In this document: piece after piece, positions 51,622 to 60,294 of the stretch | Numbering within the stretch: position 1 is the stretch's first letter | Layout of the letters: every line of letters begins with the position of its first letter | Assembly: GCA_947375135.1 (NCBI GenBank) | Contig: CANCER010000003.1 | Span: forward strand, 1-64,000 | DNA length: 64,000 nucleotides | Source: Comamonadaceae bacterium | GTDB lineage: Bacteria; Pseudomonadota; Gammaproteobacteria; Burkholderiales; Burkholderiaceae_C | Direction: 5' to 3' | Translations under genes and position numbers: made by a program | The notes under the pieces: generated by a model | Database searches by the model: none | What the model saw: only the letters and a program-made list of their open reading frames with translations | What the model was told of the DNA's origin: nothing

Positions 51622-53049
51622 CTAGCTGCTGACGCGCACCCTGGAGAGCGGCGGATTCTTTGCAAAGTAGCCTTCAATGCCGCGCATTAGCGCATCGGCC
51701 AGCTTGTTCAAAAAGTCATCGCTGTTGAGCTTGGCCTCTTCCGTCGGGTTGCTGATGAAGGCGGCCTCCACCAGCACGCTGGGAATGTCCGGCGCTTTGA
51801 GCACGGCAAATGATGCCTGCTCCACCGCACCCTTGTGCAGCTTGCCCACCCGTTTGATTTCGCCCAGCAGGCGGTTGCCCAGCTTGAGGCTGTCGTTGAT
51901 TTGCGCGGTGGTGCTCATGTCCAGCAGGGCGCGCTGCACGGTGGCGTCTTTGGCTTTCACATTCAGCCCACCGATCAAGTCGGCCTTGTTTTCCTTGGCC
52001 GCCATCCAGCGTGCCGCGCTGCTGGACGCGCCGCCCTGGCTGAGCGCAAAGACGCTGGCGCCTTGCGGGTCGGGTGTGAAGAAGGCGTCGGCATGCAGGC
52101 TGACGAACAGGTCGGCCTGCACGCGGCGCGCCTTTTGCACGCGCACGTCCAGCGGGACGAAGAAGTCGGCATCGCGGGTCAGGTAGGCGCGCATGGTGTT
52201 GTCTTTGACCGCCGTGGCGTCGATGCGCTCGCGCAGCATGTGGGCCAGACGCAGTACCACGTCTTTCTCGCGCGTGCCGCCCGGGCCAATGGCGCCGGGG
52301 TCTTCGCCGCCGTGGCCGGGGTCCAGTGCAATGATGATGAGGCGGTCGGTGGCGCCACCGCCGGCGGATGGCGCACGCGGGTCGTCGCTGCGGTCGGGCA
52401 GCTTCCAGTGCGGCACAGCGGCGTGCGGTGCGGGCCAGGGTGTGGCGTCGGGCGGGGCTGGAATGCCGGGGGCCGTTGCGGTTACCGGGTGCCTGGGTTC
52501 CTTCAGGCTTTGGCGCGCCATCAGCTCGCCCAGCGGGTCACTGTGTGACGCGGCAGGCCCACTGTCGGGCAAGGCGCTTGCCGGCGTTGTCTGCTGGAAC
52601 CTCTCGCTGATCAGCGCATCCAGCGGGTCGATGGCCTGTTCGGGGTACAGGTCAAATACCAAGCGGTGCTGGTAGGCACCCACCGGCTTGAGCGTGAACA
52701 CCTGCGGGCGGATCTGTTTTTTCAGGTCCACCACCAGCCGCACCACGCCTGGGCTGAACTGGCCGACGCGGATGCCGGCAATATTGGGGTCGTCCGATTG
52801 GACCTTGGCCACCAGTTCCTTGAGCGTGGGGTTGAGCTCCAGGCCTTCAATGTCCACGGCCAGCCGCGGCGGGTTGCCCACAAAGCTTTGCTGCGCGGTG
52901 AGCGCGCTGTCGGACTCAATCGTCACGCGCGAATATTCGGGCGCCGGCCAGACGCGCACGCTGACGATCGATGCGCCGCGCACCAGTTGCGGCAGGGCCA
53001 GCGTCAGCACCACGCTGCCGCCGCGTACCAGCGCGGTGCGGCGCCTCAT
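51622..53049 (-). CDS. amiC: N-acetylmuramoyl-L-alanine amidase (AmiC-like)
   Basis: This 475-residue periplasmic cell-wall hydrolase splits daughter cells during division. The N-terminus has a Tat-like signal (MRRRTALVRGGSVV, then a hydrophobic stretch ending VRGA). An AMIN domain covers about 27-140 (VRVWPAPEYSRVTIESD). A Pro-rich linker leads to the Amidase_3 domain (about 245-465), with zinc-ligand motifs IALDPGHGGEDPGAI, REKDVVLRLA and SLHADAF, and the catalytic Glu in VLVEAAFISN. ATG 53049 overlaps the tsaE stop (ATGA), a common neighbour arrangement. Confidence 0.95.
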   Translation of the reverse strand: MRRRTALVRGGSVVLTLALPQLVRGASIVSVRVWPAPEYSRVTIESDSALTAQQSFVGNPPRLAVDIEGLELNPTLKELVAKVQSDDPNIAGIRVGQFSPGVVRLVVDLKKQIRPQVFTLKPVGAYQHRLVFDLYPEQAIDPLDALISERFQQTTPASALPDSGPAASHSDPLGELMARQSLKEPRHPVTATAPGIPAPPDATPWPAPHAAVPHWKLPDRSDDPRAPSAGGGATDRLIIIALDPGHGGEDPGAIGPGGTREKDVVLRLAHMLRERIDATAVKDNTMRAYLTRDADFFVPLDVRVQKARRVQADLFVSLHADAFFTPDPQGASVFALSQGGASSSAARWMAAKENKADLIGGLNVKAKDATVQRALLDMSTTAQINDSLKLGNRLLGEIKRVGKLHKGAVEQASFAVLKAPDIPSVLVEAAFISNPTEEAKLNSDDFLNKLADALMRGIEGYFAKNPPLSRVRVSS

Positions 53050-53588
53050 GGCGCAGCCCCTGGCGCTTGCGGTGCGGCCAGCACGTTCAGCAGGGCCGTG
53101 CCACGCGGCGTGTGGGCCGTCAGCGTCACGCTGCGGGCGGTTTCGCCCTGTGTCTGCAGCGCGATATCCAGATCGGCCGCAGGCAACAGCCCTTCGGCCT
53201 TTTGCGGCCATTCGGCCAGCTTCAGGCCGGGGCTGGCAAAGATGTCCCGAAAGCCTGCGTCCTCCCACTCCTGCGGGTCGTTGAAGCGGTAGAAGTCAAA
53301 GTGCCAGACCGGGAAGGCGTCGGTGTCATACGACTCGACGATCGCGTAGGTCGGGCTTTTGATGCGCCCGGTGATGCCCAGCGCTTGCAGCAGGTGCCGC
53401 GTGAACGTGGTTTTGCCGGCGCCCAGGTCGCCATGCAGGGTGATAAAGGCACAGTCCAGGGCCGCCTCGGCGGCCAGGCGCGCGGCAAAGGCCTGGGTAG
53501 CGGCTTCATCGCGCCACAGCAGGCGCAGTTCACCTTTGGCAGGGTTTGGGTGCCCCCCGGTTTCTACAATAGGCAGTTGATGATCCAC
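53046..53588 (-). CDS. tsaE: tRNA threonylcarbamoyladenosine biosynthesis ATPase
   Basis: TsaE is the essential ATPase of the TsaBDE complex, which makes t6A37 on ANN-decoding tRNAs. The 180-residue form has Walker A LHGDLGAGKTTFTRHLL and KSPTYAIVESYD. The motif WHFDFYRFND is followed by the C-terminal LAEWPQKAEGLLP. No ATG suits the family start. GTG 53588, with GGAG four bases upstream, is the best choice and makes the gene overlap the divergent queG start by nine bases. Confidence 0.92.
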   Translation of the reverse strand: MDHQLPIVETGGHPNPAKGELRLLWRDEAATQAFAARLAAEAALDCAFITLHGDLGAGKTTFTRHLLQALGITGRIKSPTYAIVESYDTDAFPVWHFDFYRFNDPQEWEDAGFRDIFASPGLKLAEWPQKAEGLLPAADLDIALQTQGETARSVTLTAHTPRGTALLNVLAAPQAPGAAP

Positions 53589-54686
53589 AGCACTCCAATC
53601 GATAACGCATTGCTCGCACACATCCGTGCCAGCGCGCACAAGCTTGGATTCTCCCAAATTGGCGTGACCGGTGTGGATTTGTCGTCGGCAGAGCCCGGAT
53701 TGCTGGCCTGGCTGGACCAGGGTTTCCATGGCGAGATGCACTACATGGCCAGCCACGGCCTCAAACGCGCCCGCCCGGCCGAGTTGGTGCCGGGCACGGT
53801 GAGCGTGATCACCGCGCGCATGGACTACCTGCCCCGGGACACCCCGGCCGACTGGCAGACGCAGGAATGGCAGCGCCTGCAGCGCCCGGGCGAGGGTGTT
53901 GTGTCGCTGTATGCCCGGGGGCGTGATTACCACAAGGTGCTGCGCAGCCGCCTGCAAAAACTCGCCGACACGATTGCGGAAGTGGCCGGGCCGCTGGGCC
54001 ACCGCGTGTTCACCGACTCCGCGCCGGTGCTGGAGGCTGAATTGGCCCAGCGCAGCGGCCACGGCTGGCGCGGCAAGCACACGCTGGTGCTGAACCGGGA
54101 GGCGGGCTCCCTGTTCTTCCTGGGTGAAATTTATGTGGACCTGGCGTTGCCCGCGACCCCGGCCGTGCAAGGCCACTGCGGTAGTTGCATGGCTTGTATC
54201 GATGTCTGCCCGACGCAGGCCATTCTCGGGCCCCAGCGGCTGGACGCGCGGCGCTGCATCTCGTATCTGACGATTGAGCATGCCGGCAGTATTCCGCTGG
54301 AATTGCGGCCCCTGATCGGCAACCGCATCTACGGCTGCGACGACTGCCAGCTGGTCTGCCCCTGGAACAAATACGCCCGGCGCAGCACCTTGCCGGACTT
54401 TGATGCCCGCCGGGGCCTGGCCGGGCAGGACCTGTGCGCCTTGCTGGATTGGAGCGAGGAACACTTTTTGCAGCGCACCGAAGGCGGCCCCATACGCCGC
54501 ATAGGCCATGCCCGCTGGCTGCGCAATGTGGCACTGGCTCTGGGCAATGCCCTGCGGCTCACGCACGATGCCTCCCAACGCCAGCCTATGGAAGCGGCCC
54601 TGCAACGCAGGCTTACGCACGACAGCGCGGTGGTGCGCGAGCAGGTGCTCTGGGCGCTGGAACAACAACCTGAAACCGAGGCCTGA
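53580..54686 (+). CDS. queG: Epoxyqueuosine reductase
   Basis: QueG reduces epoxyqueuosine to queuosine in tRNA, using cobalamin and two [4Fe-4S] clusters. The 368-residue protein has the N-terminal ASAHKLGFSQIGVTGVDLSS, FHGEMHYMASHGLKRA and FTDSAPVLEAELAQRSG. Cluster ligands are CGSCMACIDVCPTQAI and CDDCQLVCPWN. A HEAT-like C-terminus (VVREQVLWALEQQ) follows. ATG 53580 has an AGG six bases upstream. Divergent pairing of queG with tsaE/amiC is common in betaproteobacteria. Confidence 0.96.
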   Translation: MIHSTPIDNALLAHIRASAHKLGFSQIGVTGVDLSSAEPGLLAWLDQGFHGEMHYMASHGLKRARPAELVPGTVSVITARMDYLPRDTPADWQTQEWQRLQRPGEGVVSLYARGRDYHKVLRSRLQKLADTIAEVAGPLGHRVFTDSAPVLEAELAQRSGHGWRGKHTLVLNREAGSLFFLGEIYVDLALPATPAVQGHCGSCMACIDVCPTQAILGPQRLDARRCISYLTIEHAGSIPLELRPLIGNRIYGCDDCQLVCPWNKYARRSTLPDFDARRGLAGQDLCALLDWSEEHFLQRTEGGPIRRIGHARWLRNVALALGNALRLTHDASQRQPMEAALQRRLTHDSAVVREQVLWALEQQPETEA

Positions 54687-54687
54687 G

Positions 54688-54885
54688 ATGTCTGCTTACG
54701 ACCTGCTGGTGATAGACCCGCAAAACGATTTTCTGGATATACCCGGCGCCGCGCTGCCGGTCTCTGGTGCCAACGCCGACATGCAGCGCCTGGCCGACTG
54801 GCTCATGGGCCATCTGCCGCAGGCCTTCTTGCAGCGTGCCCGCGCACGGGGTGTGCAAACGCTGGCCCTGGCGGAGTTGGACTGA
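54688..54885 (+). pseudogene. Isochorismatase-like cysteine hydrolase with large internal deletion
   Basis: Only 65 codons remain. The first ~35 residues (MSAYDLLVIDPQNDFLDIPG and following) are a clear N-terminus of the isochorismatase/nicotinamidase family with the catalytic Asp in IDPQNDF. The last ~20 (FLQRARARGVQTLALAELD) resemble the family's C-terminus. The middle, including the catalytic Lys and Cys (normally ~200 residues in total), is gone, with no frameshift at the junction near 54800. It lies one base after queG and three before the nitroreductase gene, so it stays inside an operon-like run. Confidence 0.65.
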
Positions 54886-54888
54886 GGG

Positions 54889-55596
54889 ATGGCTGCTGTG
54901 GTTGCCGGGGCTGATGGGGCCGTCCTGTCGGAAGCCTTCGCCCGCGTCGTGAACAGTCGCCGCTCGGTGCGCGCGTTTTTGCCCGACCCGGTGGGTGAGG
55001 AACTGCTGCATGGTGTGCTGCAGAGTGCACGCCGTGCGCCCAGTGGGGCCAACCTGCAGCCCGGCGCGTTTGTGCAGGTGCGCGGCCCGGCCCGGGAGCG
55101 CCTGAGTGGCGGGTTGATCGCCGCGTTTCGTGCCGGCACGCAGGAGGTGGAGGATTACGCCTACTTCCCCAAGCCCTTGCCCTCGCTGCTGCGCCGCCGC
55201 CAGGTGGCTGCTGCCCGCGCGCTGTATGGCGCGCTGGGCCTGGCGCGCGAAGACCGGGCCGGGCGCGACGGGCAGTTTGAACGCAACTTCCGTTTCTTCG
55301 ATGCGCCCGTTGCCCTGCTGGTCACTCTGGACCGCGATTTCGGCAGCGGCGGCTACATGGACCTGGGCATGGCCATCTACGGCTTGATGCTGGCAGCCCA
55401 GGCGCAGGGGTTGGCCACCTGTGCCATCGGTGCCATGGCCTCCTACCCAGGCCTGATACGGCGCAGCCTGGGCATGGACGACCAGGCCACCATCGTGTGT
55501 GGCATGGCCATGGGCTACGCCGATGCAAGCGCGCCGGTGAACCGGACAGTGACCAGCCGCTGTGAACGGGACGCGTACTTTCGGGTGATCGAGTAG
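54889..55596 (+). CDS. Nitroreductase family FMN-dependent oxidoreductase
   Basis: The 235-residue NAD(P)H/FMN enzyme has the FMN-binding motifs NSRRSVRAFLPDPV and SARRAPSGANLQPGAF, then GGYMDLGMAIYGLMLAAQAQ and a C-terminal MAMGYADASAPVN. The substrate is unknown; members reduce nitroaromatics, quinones or other acceptors. It starts three bases after the deleted cysteine hydrolase, suggesting transcription from the queG promoter. Confidence 0.9.
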   Translation: MAAVVAGADGAVLSEAFARVVNSRRSVRAFLPDPVGEELLHGVLQSARRAPSGANLQPGAFVQVRGPARERLSGGLIAAFRAGTQEVEDYAYFPKPLPSLLRRRQVAAARALYGALGLAREDRAGRDGQFERNFRFFDAPVALLVTLDRDFGSGGYMDLGMAIYGLMLAAQAQGLATCAIGAMASYPGLIRRSLGMDDQATIVCGMAMGYADASAPVNRTVTSRCERDAYFRVIE

Positions 55597-55675
55597 CCGG
55601 GGCGTGCCGTGTGGGCCCTGAGGCCTTCGCACGCAGGGATGCACGGGCACCCGCGCAACCCGGAGCTGAAAACCG

Positions 55676-57184
55676 CTATACGCCTGCGATATGCAGCTTC
55701 CAGGGGGTTTTCTCCCAGGCCAGCACTTCCTCCCGAAGCAGGTGGGCCGATTGGGGATAGGCGGCTACCCAATCTTCCCGGCAGCGCAGGTTCAGGGTCG
55801 AGGCCTTGGCATCCAGAGGCAGCATGGCGACGTTCTCCATGTCCGGGTCCCTGCGCGCATGGCACAGAATGACCGCGAGACGCAGGCAGATGAGTTGACA
55901 GACCAATTCCCGGTTCTCCAACGCCGTGCCCAACTTGCGCAGCTTGCCGCGATGGCCCAGCACCAGAAGGCTCAGGCGGTGCATCTCGGGCAAGGAGAAG
56001 CCCATCGCATCCGCGTTGTCCAGTATGTAGGCACCGTGTTTGTGGTAATCGCTGTGCGAGATACGGCTCCCGATTTCGTGCAACTCGGATGCCCACTGCA
56101 ACTTGCGCAAGGCCCGCTCGTTGTGGACGTCTGCGGCGCTGTCGGAAGAACCCAGCAGCTGCCGGTGCAAGGTGCCAGCCACCCGCCCGACACGTTGTGC
56201 ATGCACTGCATCCACGCTGAATTTGCTCGCCAGCCGGTTGACGCTGTTGACCCGAAAATCACCCGCCATGCCGGTATGGCCCAAAAGGTCGCAAATAAGT
56301 CCATGGCGCAACCCGCCGGACGCCATTTCCATGGACTCGATGCGCAGCAAATTGAAGATGGCCAGCATCACGCTCACGCCGCCGCCAATCACCGGCTTGC
56401 GGTCTTCCCGCATGCCGGGAAGACGCAAATTGTCGGCCGACTGGGAGGCAACCAAGCGGTCCATGAGCCAATGCAAGCCTTCCTTGCTAATGTGTCCGCC
56501 GGGCCAACCGGCTGCGACCAGCACATCGCCAATGGCCCCCACCGTACCGGCTGAACCGTAGGCGGTGTCCCATTGCCCCGGGTTGTACGCATCGAATGCT
56601 TCATCCAATACCGCAGTGGCCGCTACCTCTGCCATTTCGAACGCCTTGCGGGTGAACTGGCCCTCCGGGAAGTAACGCTTGGACCAGGCAATGCTGCCCA
56701 CCCGGAAAGACTCCATCGTGCCGGGGTTGAGCCCCTGCCCCAAGATCATCTCGGTCGAGCGTCCGCCAATGTCAATCACCAAACGGCGCTCTTGCGAAGC
56801 AGGCAACAAATGCGCAACGCCCTGGTAAATCAGGCGGGCCTCCTCCCGGCCGGAGATGACTTCAATGGGAAACCCCAGAATCTGGTTGGCACGCTGCAGG
56901 AATTCCGTGCGGTTGCGCGCCTCGCGCAGGGTTTGGGTGGCCACGGCCCGCACCTCGGAGGGGTGGAACCCCGCCAGGCGCTCGCCAAAACGGGCCAGGC
57001 AATCCCAGCCGGCCTGCATGGCCAGCGGCGTGAGGTTGCGGTCTTCATCCAGACCGGCACCTTGGCGCACAGTTTCTTTGATGTATTCGGTTCGGCGGAA
57101 CTCGCCGTGGTCGATATGGCCTATTTCGAGACGGAAGCTGTTGGATCCCAGGTCCACAGCGGCAAGGCGGCTTTCAGATGGCAT
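55676..57184 (-). CDS. ppx: Exopolyphosphatase
   Basis: The 502-residue Ppx/GppA phosphatase releases phosphate from polyphosphate chain ends. Actin-like ATPase-fold motifs are AAVDLGSNSFRLEIGH at the N-terminus and LVIDIGGRSTEMILGQG near 150. A C-terminal HD-like helical domain (ELHEIGSRISHSDYHKHGAY) follows. Its upstream region contains two candidate Pho boxes shared with the divergent CorA-type gene, suggesting PhoB control under phosphate limitation. Confidence 0.94.
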   Translation of the reverse strand: MPSESRLAAVDLGSNSFRLEIGHIDHGEFRRTEYIKETVRQGAGLDEDRNLTPLAMQAGWDCLARFGERLAGFHPSEVRAVATQTLREARNRTEFLQRANQILGFPIEVISGREEARLIYQGVAHLLPASQERRLVIDIGGRSTEMILGQGLNPGTMESFRVGSIAWSKRYFPEGQFTRKAFEMAEVAATAVLDEAFDAYNPGQWDTAYGSAGTVGAIGDVLVAAGWPGGHISKEGLHWLMDRLVASQSADNLRLPGMREDRKPVIGGGVSVMLAIFNLLRIESMEMASGGLRHGLICDLLGHTGMAGDFRVNSVNRLASKFSVDAVHAQRVGRVAGTLHRQLLGSSDSAADVHNERALRKLQWASELHEIGSRISHSDYHKHGAYILDNADAMGFSLPEMHRLSLLVLGHRGKLRKLGTALENRELVCQLICLRLAVILCHARRDPDMENVAMLPLDAKASTLNLRCREDWVAAYPQSAHLLREEVLAWEKTPWKLHIAGV

Positions 57185-57287
57185 ATGTTGGTACGGGTTG
57201 CATTTCTCGGCGGGAGGGAACGTTGCAACGACCCGGTTCTTGGTTTTCTAGTCGATGCAGTCAAACACCCGAGCATGCGGCAGTGAT

Positions 57288-57305
57288 ATTTCATATTTAT
57301 GACAA
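57288..57305 (-). promoter_or_regulatory. Candidate Pho box toward ppx
   Basis: On the minus strand the 18 bases read TTGTCAT-AAAT-ATGAAAT. The first half and the spacer match the PhoB consensus (CTGTCAT-AAAT-CTGTCAC) closely; the second half is weak. It lies 104 bp upstream of the ppx start codon. Confidence 0.4.
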
Positions 57306-57331
57306 ATTTATTCAGGGCGTGATGCATGCCT

Positions 57332-57349
57332 GTGTCATCAAGATGTCAC
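57332..57349 (+). promoter_or_regulatory. Candidate Pho box in the ppx-CorA intergenic region
   Basis: GTGTCAT-CAAG-ATGTCAC has two TGTCA cores spaced exactly 11 bases apart, as in PhoB direct repeats. Six of seven bases match in each half. It lies 68 bp before the CorA/ZntB start and 148 bp before ppx on the other strand. Confidence 0.45.
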
Positions 57350-57416
57350 GGGTGCTGACGAAAATTCAGCAAATGCGTTTTTCCCTTGTGTTGCGTCAGA
57401 AATCCAGGCCAGGGCC

Positions 57417-58442
57417 ATGAGCACCCGCACCTCCTCCAGCTATGGTGCCGATGCCTCCGGCCTGATTTGCGGCTTCCGGTTCGGCGCCGGTGGCCATGGC
57501 ACGGCGCTGAGTGCGGCCGAGGCGCTGCTCTGGTTGAACCAGGACCCCCCGGGTGGTACCGCAGAACAGGGCTTTGTCTGGTTGCACTTCAACCTCGCGC
57601 ACGCTGCCGCAGAAAAGTGGATGCGGGAAAACGTCACCTTATCCGACCAGTTTTACGAGTCACTGCGCGACAGCTCGCGCTCCACCCGTGTGGAACTGGA
57701 CGATGACATGCTGGTGGCCGTCGTCAACGACGTGCATTACGACTTTGCCTTTGAACCCTCTGACATCTCCACGCTGTGGCTCTCGGTGGGTCCACGCCTG
57801 GTGGTCAGCGCGCGGCTGCAACCGCTGCGCTCGATCGACCGCTTGCGCGATGCCGTCAAACGTGGCGCGTCGCTCAACTCCTCGGTGGAACTGCTGGTGC
57901 ATCTGATGCACGACCAGGGCGACGTGCTGGTGAACATCGTGCGCGGCACCACCACCCGCGTGGATGGCATTGAAGACACCCTGCTGGCCGGGCGCCTGGA
58001 AAAAAAGCGCGCCGATCTGGGTTCCTTGCGGCGGCTGCTGGTGCGACTGCAGCGTCTGTTGGCGCCCGAGCCGGCCGCTCTGTTCCGCTTGTTGAAGAAG
58101 CCGCCCGCATGGATTGTGGAAGACGACTTGCAGGAACTGCGCCAGTCCACCGAAGAGTTCAATCTGGCCCTGAGCGACATGGCTGCCCTGCAAGAGCGCA
58201 TCAAGTTGCTGCAGGAAGAAATTGCCGGCCGCGTGGCAGAGGCCAATAACCGCAGCCTTTTTGTGCTGACCATCGTCACGGTGCTGGCGCTGCCCATCAA
58301 CATCATTGCCGGCCTGCTCGGCATGAACGTGGGCGGCATTCCGCTGGCCGATCACCCGCACGGCTTCTGGATCGTGGTGGCCATCATCGCCACCTTCACC
58401 CTGGTGGCAGCCTGGTTCGCCTTCAAACGCCCACGGGAATAG
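57417..58442 (+). CDS. CorA/ZntB-like divalent cation transporter
   Basis: The 341-residue protein has a cytoplasmic N-terminal domain, a long coiled helix (EDTLLAGRLEKKRADLGSLR through QERIKLLQEEIAGRV), and two C-terminal membrane segments. The pore motif is GMNVGGIP between them. GMN is the CorA signature. The soluble domain start (SSYGADASGLICGFRFGAGG) and the arrangement resemble ZntB-type zinc transporters, so the ion is uncertain. It ends four bases before lplT. Confidence 0.88.
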   Translation: MSTRTSSSYGADASGLICGFRFGAGGHGTALSAAEALLWLNQDPPGGTAEQGFVWLHFNLAHAAAEKWMRENVTLSDQFYESLRDSSRSTRVELDDDMLVAVVNDVHYDFAFEPSDISTLWLSVGPRLVVSARLQPLRSIDRLRDAVKRGASLNSSVELLVHLMHDQGDVLVNIVRGTTTRVDGIEDTLLAGRLEKKRADLGSLRRLLVRLQRLLAPEPAALFRLLKKPPAWIVEDDLQELRQSTEEFNLALSDMAALQERIKLLQEEIAGRVAEANNRSLFVLTIVTVLALPINIIAGLLGMNVGGIPLADHPHGFWIVVAIIATFTLVAAWFAFKRPRE

Positions 58443-58446
58443 ACGC

Positions 58447-59694
58447 ATGCCGCGCGCCTTCTTTCTGGTGCTGGGCGTCCAGTTCCTCTCCACGCTGGCC
58501 GACAACGCCTTCCTGATTGTGGCCATCGCCCGGGTGATGGAACTGTCCGGCCCCGGCTGGTTGATCCCCCTGCTGAAAATCAGCTTCACCCTGTTTTATG
58601 TGCTGCTGGCCCCCTTTGTGGGGCCCCTGGCCGACGCCTTTCCCAAGGGCCGCGTCATGCTGCTGGCCAATGCGCTCAAGGTGGCGGCCATGCTGCTGCT
58701 GCTCTCCGGCTGCAACCCCGTGCTGGCCATCGGGCTGGCGGGCTTCGGTTCGGCCATTTACGCCCCCGCCAAATACGGGCTGATTACCGAACTCCTGCCG
58801 CCGCGCGACCTGGTCCGCGCCAACGGCTTTTTTGAAAGCGCCACCGTGTGCGCCGTGATCTTTGGCACCGTGCTCGGCGGCCTGCTGGTCAGCCCGTGGA
58901 TGCCGCGCATGGGCCTGCCCTTTGCCTCCCTTGTGGACAACCCGCAGCCCACCGCCCTGGTAGCCGGCATGCTGGTGCTGTTGCTGATGAATGCCGTGGC
59001 CATGGCCTTGAGCCTGGCGGTGACCGACAGCGGCGCGCGTTACGACCCGCACTCCATCCATCCCAAGGCCCTGATCCAGCGTTTTGTGCGGGAGAACGGC
59101 GTGCTCTGGCGCGATGCGCTGGGCGGCCTGTCCATGTCGGTCACCACCTTGCTGTGGGGCGTGGGTGCCACCTTGCAATTGATTGTGCTGCGCTGGGCGC
59201 ATGAGTCCCTGGGTTTGCCCCTGGCGCAGGCTGCTTACCTGCAGGGCGTCACCGCCGTGGGCGTGGTGGCCGGTGCCGTGCTGGCCAGCCGCTTTGTCGG
59301 CCTGGCGCAGGCCGAGCGCCTGATGCCCGTAGGCATTGTGATGGGCCTCTTGGTGCCGCTGCTGCTCTGCATCTCCAGCCCGTGGACGGCTGCCGCGCTG
59401 CTGATGCTGGTGGGTGCCCTGGCTGGCTTTTTTGTGGTGCCCATGAACGCGTTACTGCAACACCGCGGCTGTACGCTGCTGACGGCAGGGCGCTCCATTG
59501 CCGTGCAAGGGTTCAATGAAAACGGCGGCATGTTGCTGATGCTGGGCTTTTACGCCGGCGCAATTGCGCTGGACGTGCCGCTGTCCCTGCTGGTGCTTGG
59601 CTTTGCGGTGCTGGTCAGCGGTGGCATGGTGCTGATCTGGCTCTGGCAACTGCGTCAACCGGTGGCTGCCACGCCGCACAAGCCACCGCAGTAA
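58447..59694 (+). CDS. lplT: Lysophospholipid transporter LplT
   Basis: The 415-residue MFS protein imports lysophospholipids into the inner leaflet for reacylation. It has about twelve membrane segments, the LplT-type start FFLVLGVQFLSTLADNAFLI, the MFS motif A region GPLADAFPKGRVMLL, and YAPAKYGLITELLPPRDLVR. Its usual partner, the Aas acyltransferase/acyl-ACP synthetase, is not in the window. It starts four bases after the CorA-type gene. Confidence 0.92.
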   Translation: MPRAFFLVLGVQFLSTLADNAFLIVAIARVMELSGPGWLIPLLKISFTLFYVLLAPFVGPLADAFPKGRVMLLANALKVAAMLLLLSGCNPVLAIGLAGFGSAIYAPAKYGLITELLPPRDLVRANGFFESATVCAVIFGTVLGGLLVSPWMPRMGLPFASLVDNPQPTALVAGMLVLLLMNAVAMALSLAVTDSGARYDPHSIHPKALIQRFVRENGVLWRDALGGLSMSVTTLLWGVGATLQLIVLRWAHESLGLPLAQAAYLQGVTAVGVVAGAVLASRFVGLAQAERLMPVGIVMGLLVPLLLCISSPWTAAALLMLVGALAGFFVVPMNALLQHRGCTLLTAGRSIAVQGFNENGGMLLMLGFYAGAIALDVPLSLLVLGFAVLVSGGMVLIWLWQLRQPVAATPHKPPQ

Positions 59695-59702
59695 ACAAGG
59701 CT

Positions 59703-59973
59703 GCGGGAGATCGGGTCTTGGCAAGGCTATCGGTGAGGACATCAAGACTGTTCAATTCGGATGGCCATTGGGGATGCCGTTGGTTGACCATCTGGAAAGT
59801 GGATCTAGGAGGTTCGCAGCAGGCTTGGCGCCCACATCGCTCGCGTACCAACTGCGCTCGATGGTGACACCATGGTGTTATTGCATGGCTTCATCAAGAA
59901 AGAACAAAAGACGCCGAGGCAGGAACTGGATTTGGCGAAAGATCGACTCAAACAATTGAAGAGGGCCAAATGA
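59703..59973 (+). pseudogene. Decayed HigB/Gp49-like toxin
   Basis: Fragments in two frames match a phage Gp49-like (HigB/RelE superfamily) toxin. GEDIKTVQFGWPLGMPLVDH lies in one frame; EVRSRLGAHIARV, TMVLLHGFIKKEQKTP and a lysine-rich end lie in the next. A one-base shift plus a TAG near 59812 separates them, so no full protein is made. The last base overlaps the antitoxin ATG, preserving the toxin-then-antitoxin order of such loci. The toxin start was not found, so the 5' end is probably also lost. Confidence 0.7.
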
Positions 59974-60080
59974 CACAACAAAACATGGGAAGCGACTTTG
60001 ATGACTTCCTCGCCGAGGAGGGCCTGCTTGAAGAAGTCACCGCCGTGGCGGTAAAGCGGGTGATCGCTTCCGTGGAATAG
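59970..60080 (+). pseudogene. Truncated HigA-like antitoxin
   Basis: A 36-codon frame reads MTQQNMGSDFDDFLAEEGLL and then EEVTAVAVKRVIASVE before TAG. This is the characteristic N-terminus of XRE-type HigA partners of Gp49-like toxins. The helix-turn-helix part that would bind DNA is absent. The gap to the 5'-nucleotidase gene (60081-60294) holds nothing recognisable. Confidence 0.7.
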
Positions 60081-60294
60081 CCGGGCATCCGTCCCACTCC
60101 GAACTGCCTGACTGCTACTGGGCAATCTGTCTGTTCTGTGGCTGGTAGGGAGCGTGGTGCTGACCAACAGCCGATGGTCGATACCGGGTGCCACTTTGTA
60201 TGAAATCGCGGCACAAGGTACCGCTCATTTGCTGAAGATGCACGCCGATGCATTGCCCGTGCGCGCAATCCCACCTGGGCCCCTTCAGCCGCCC

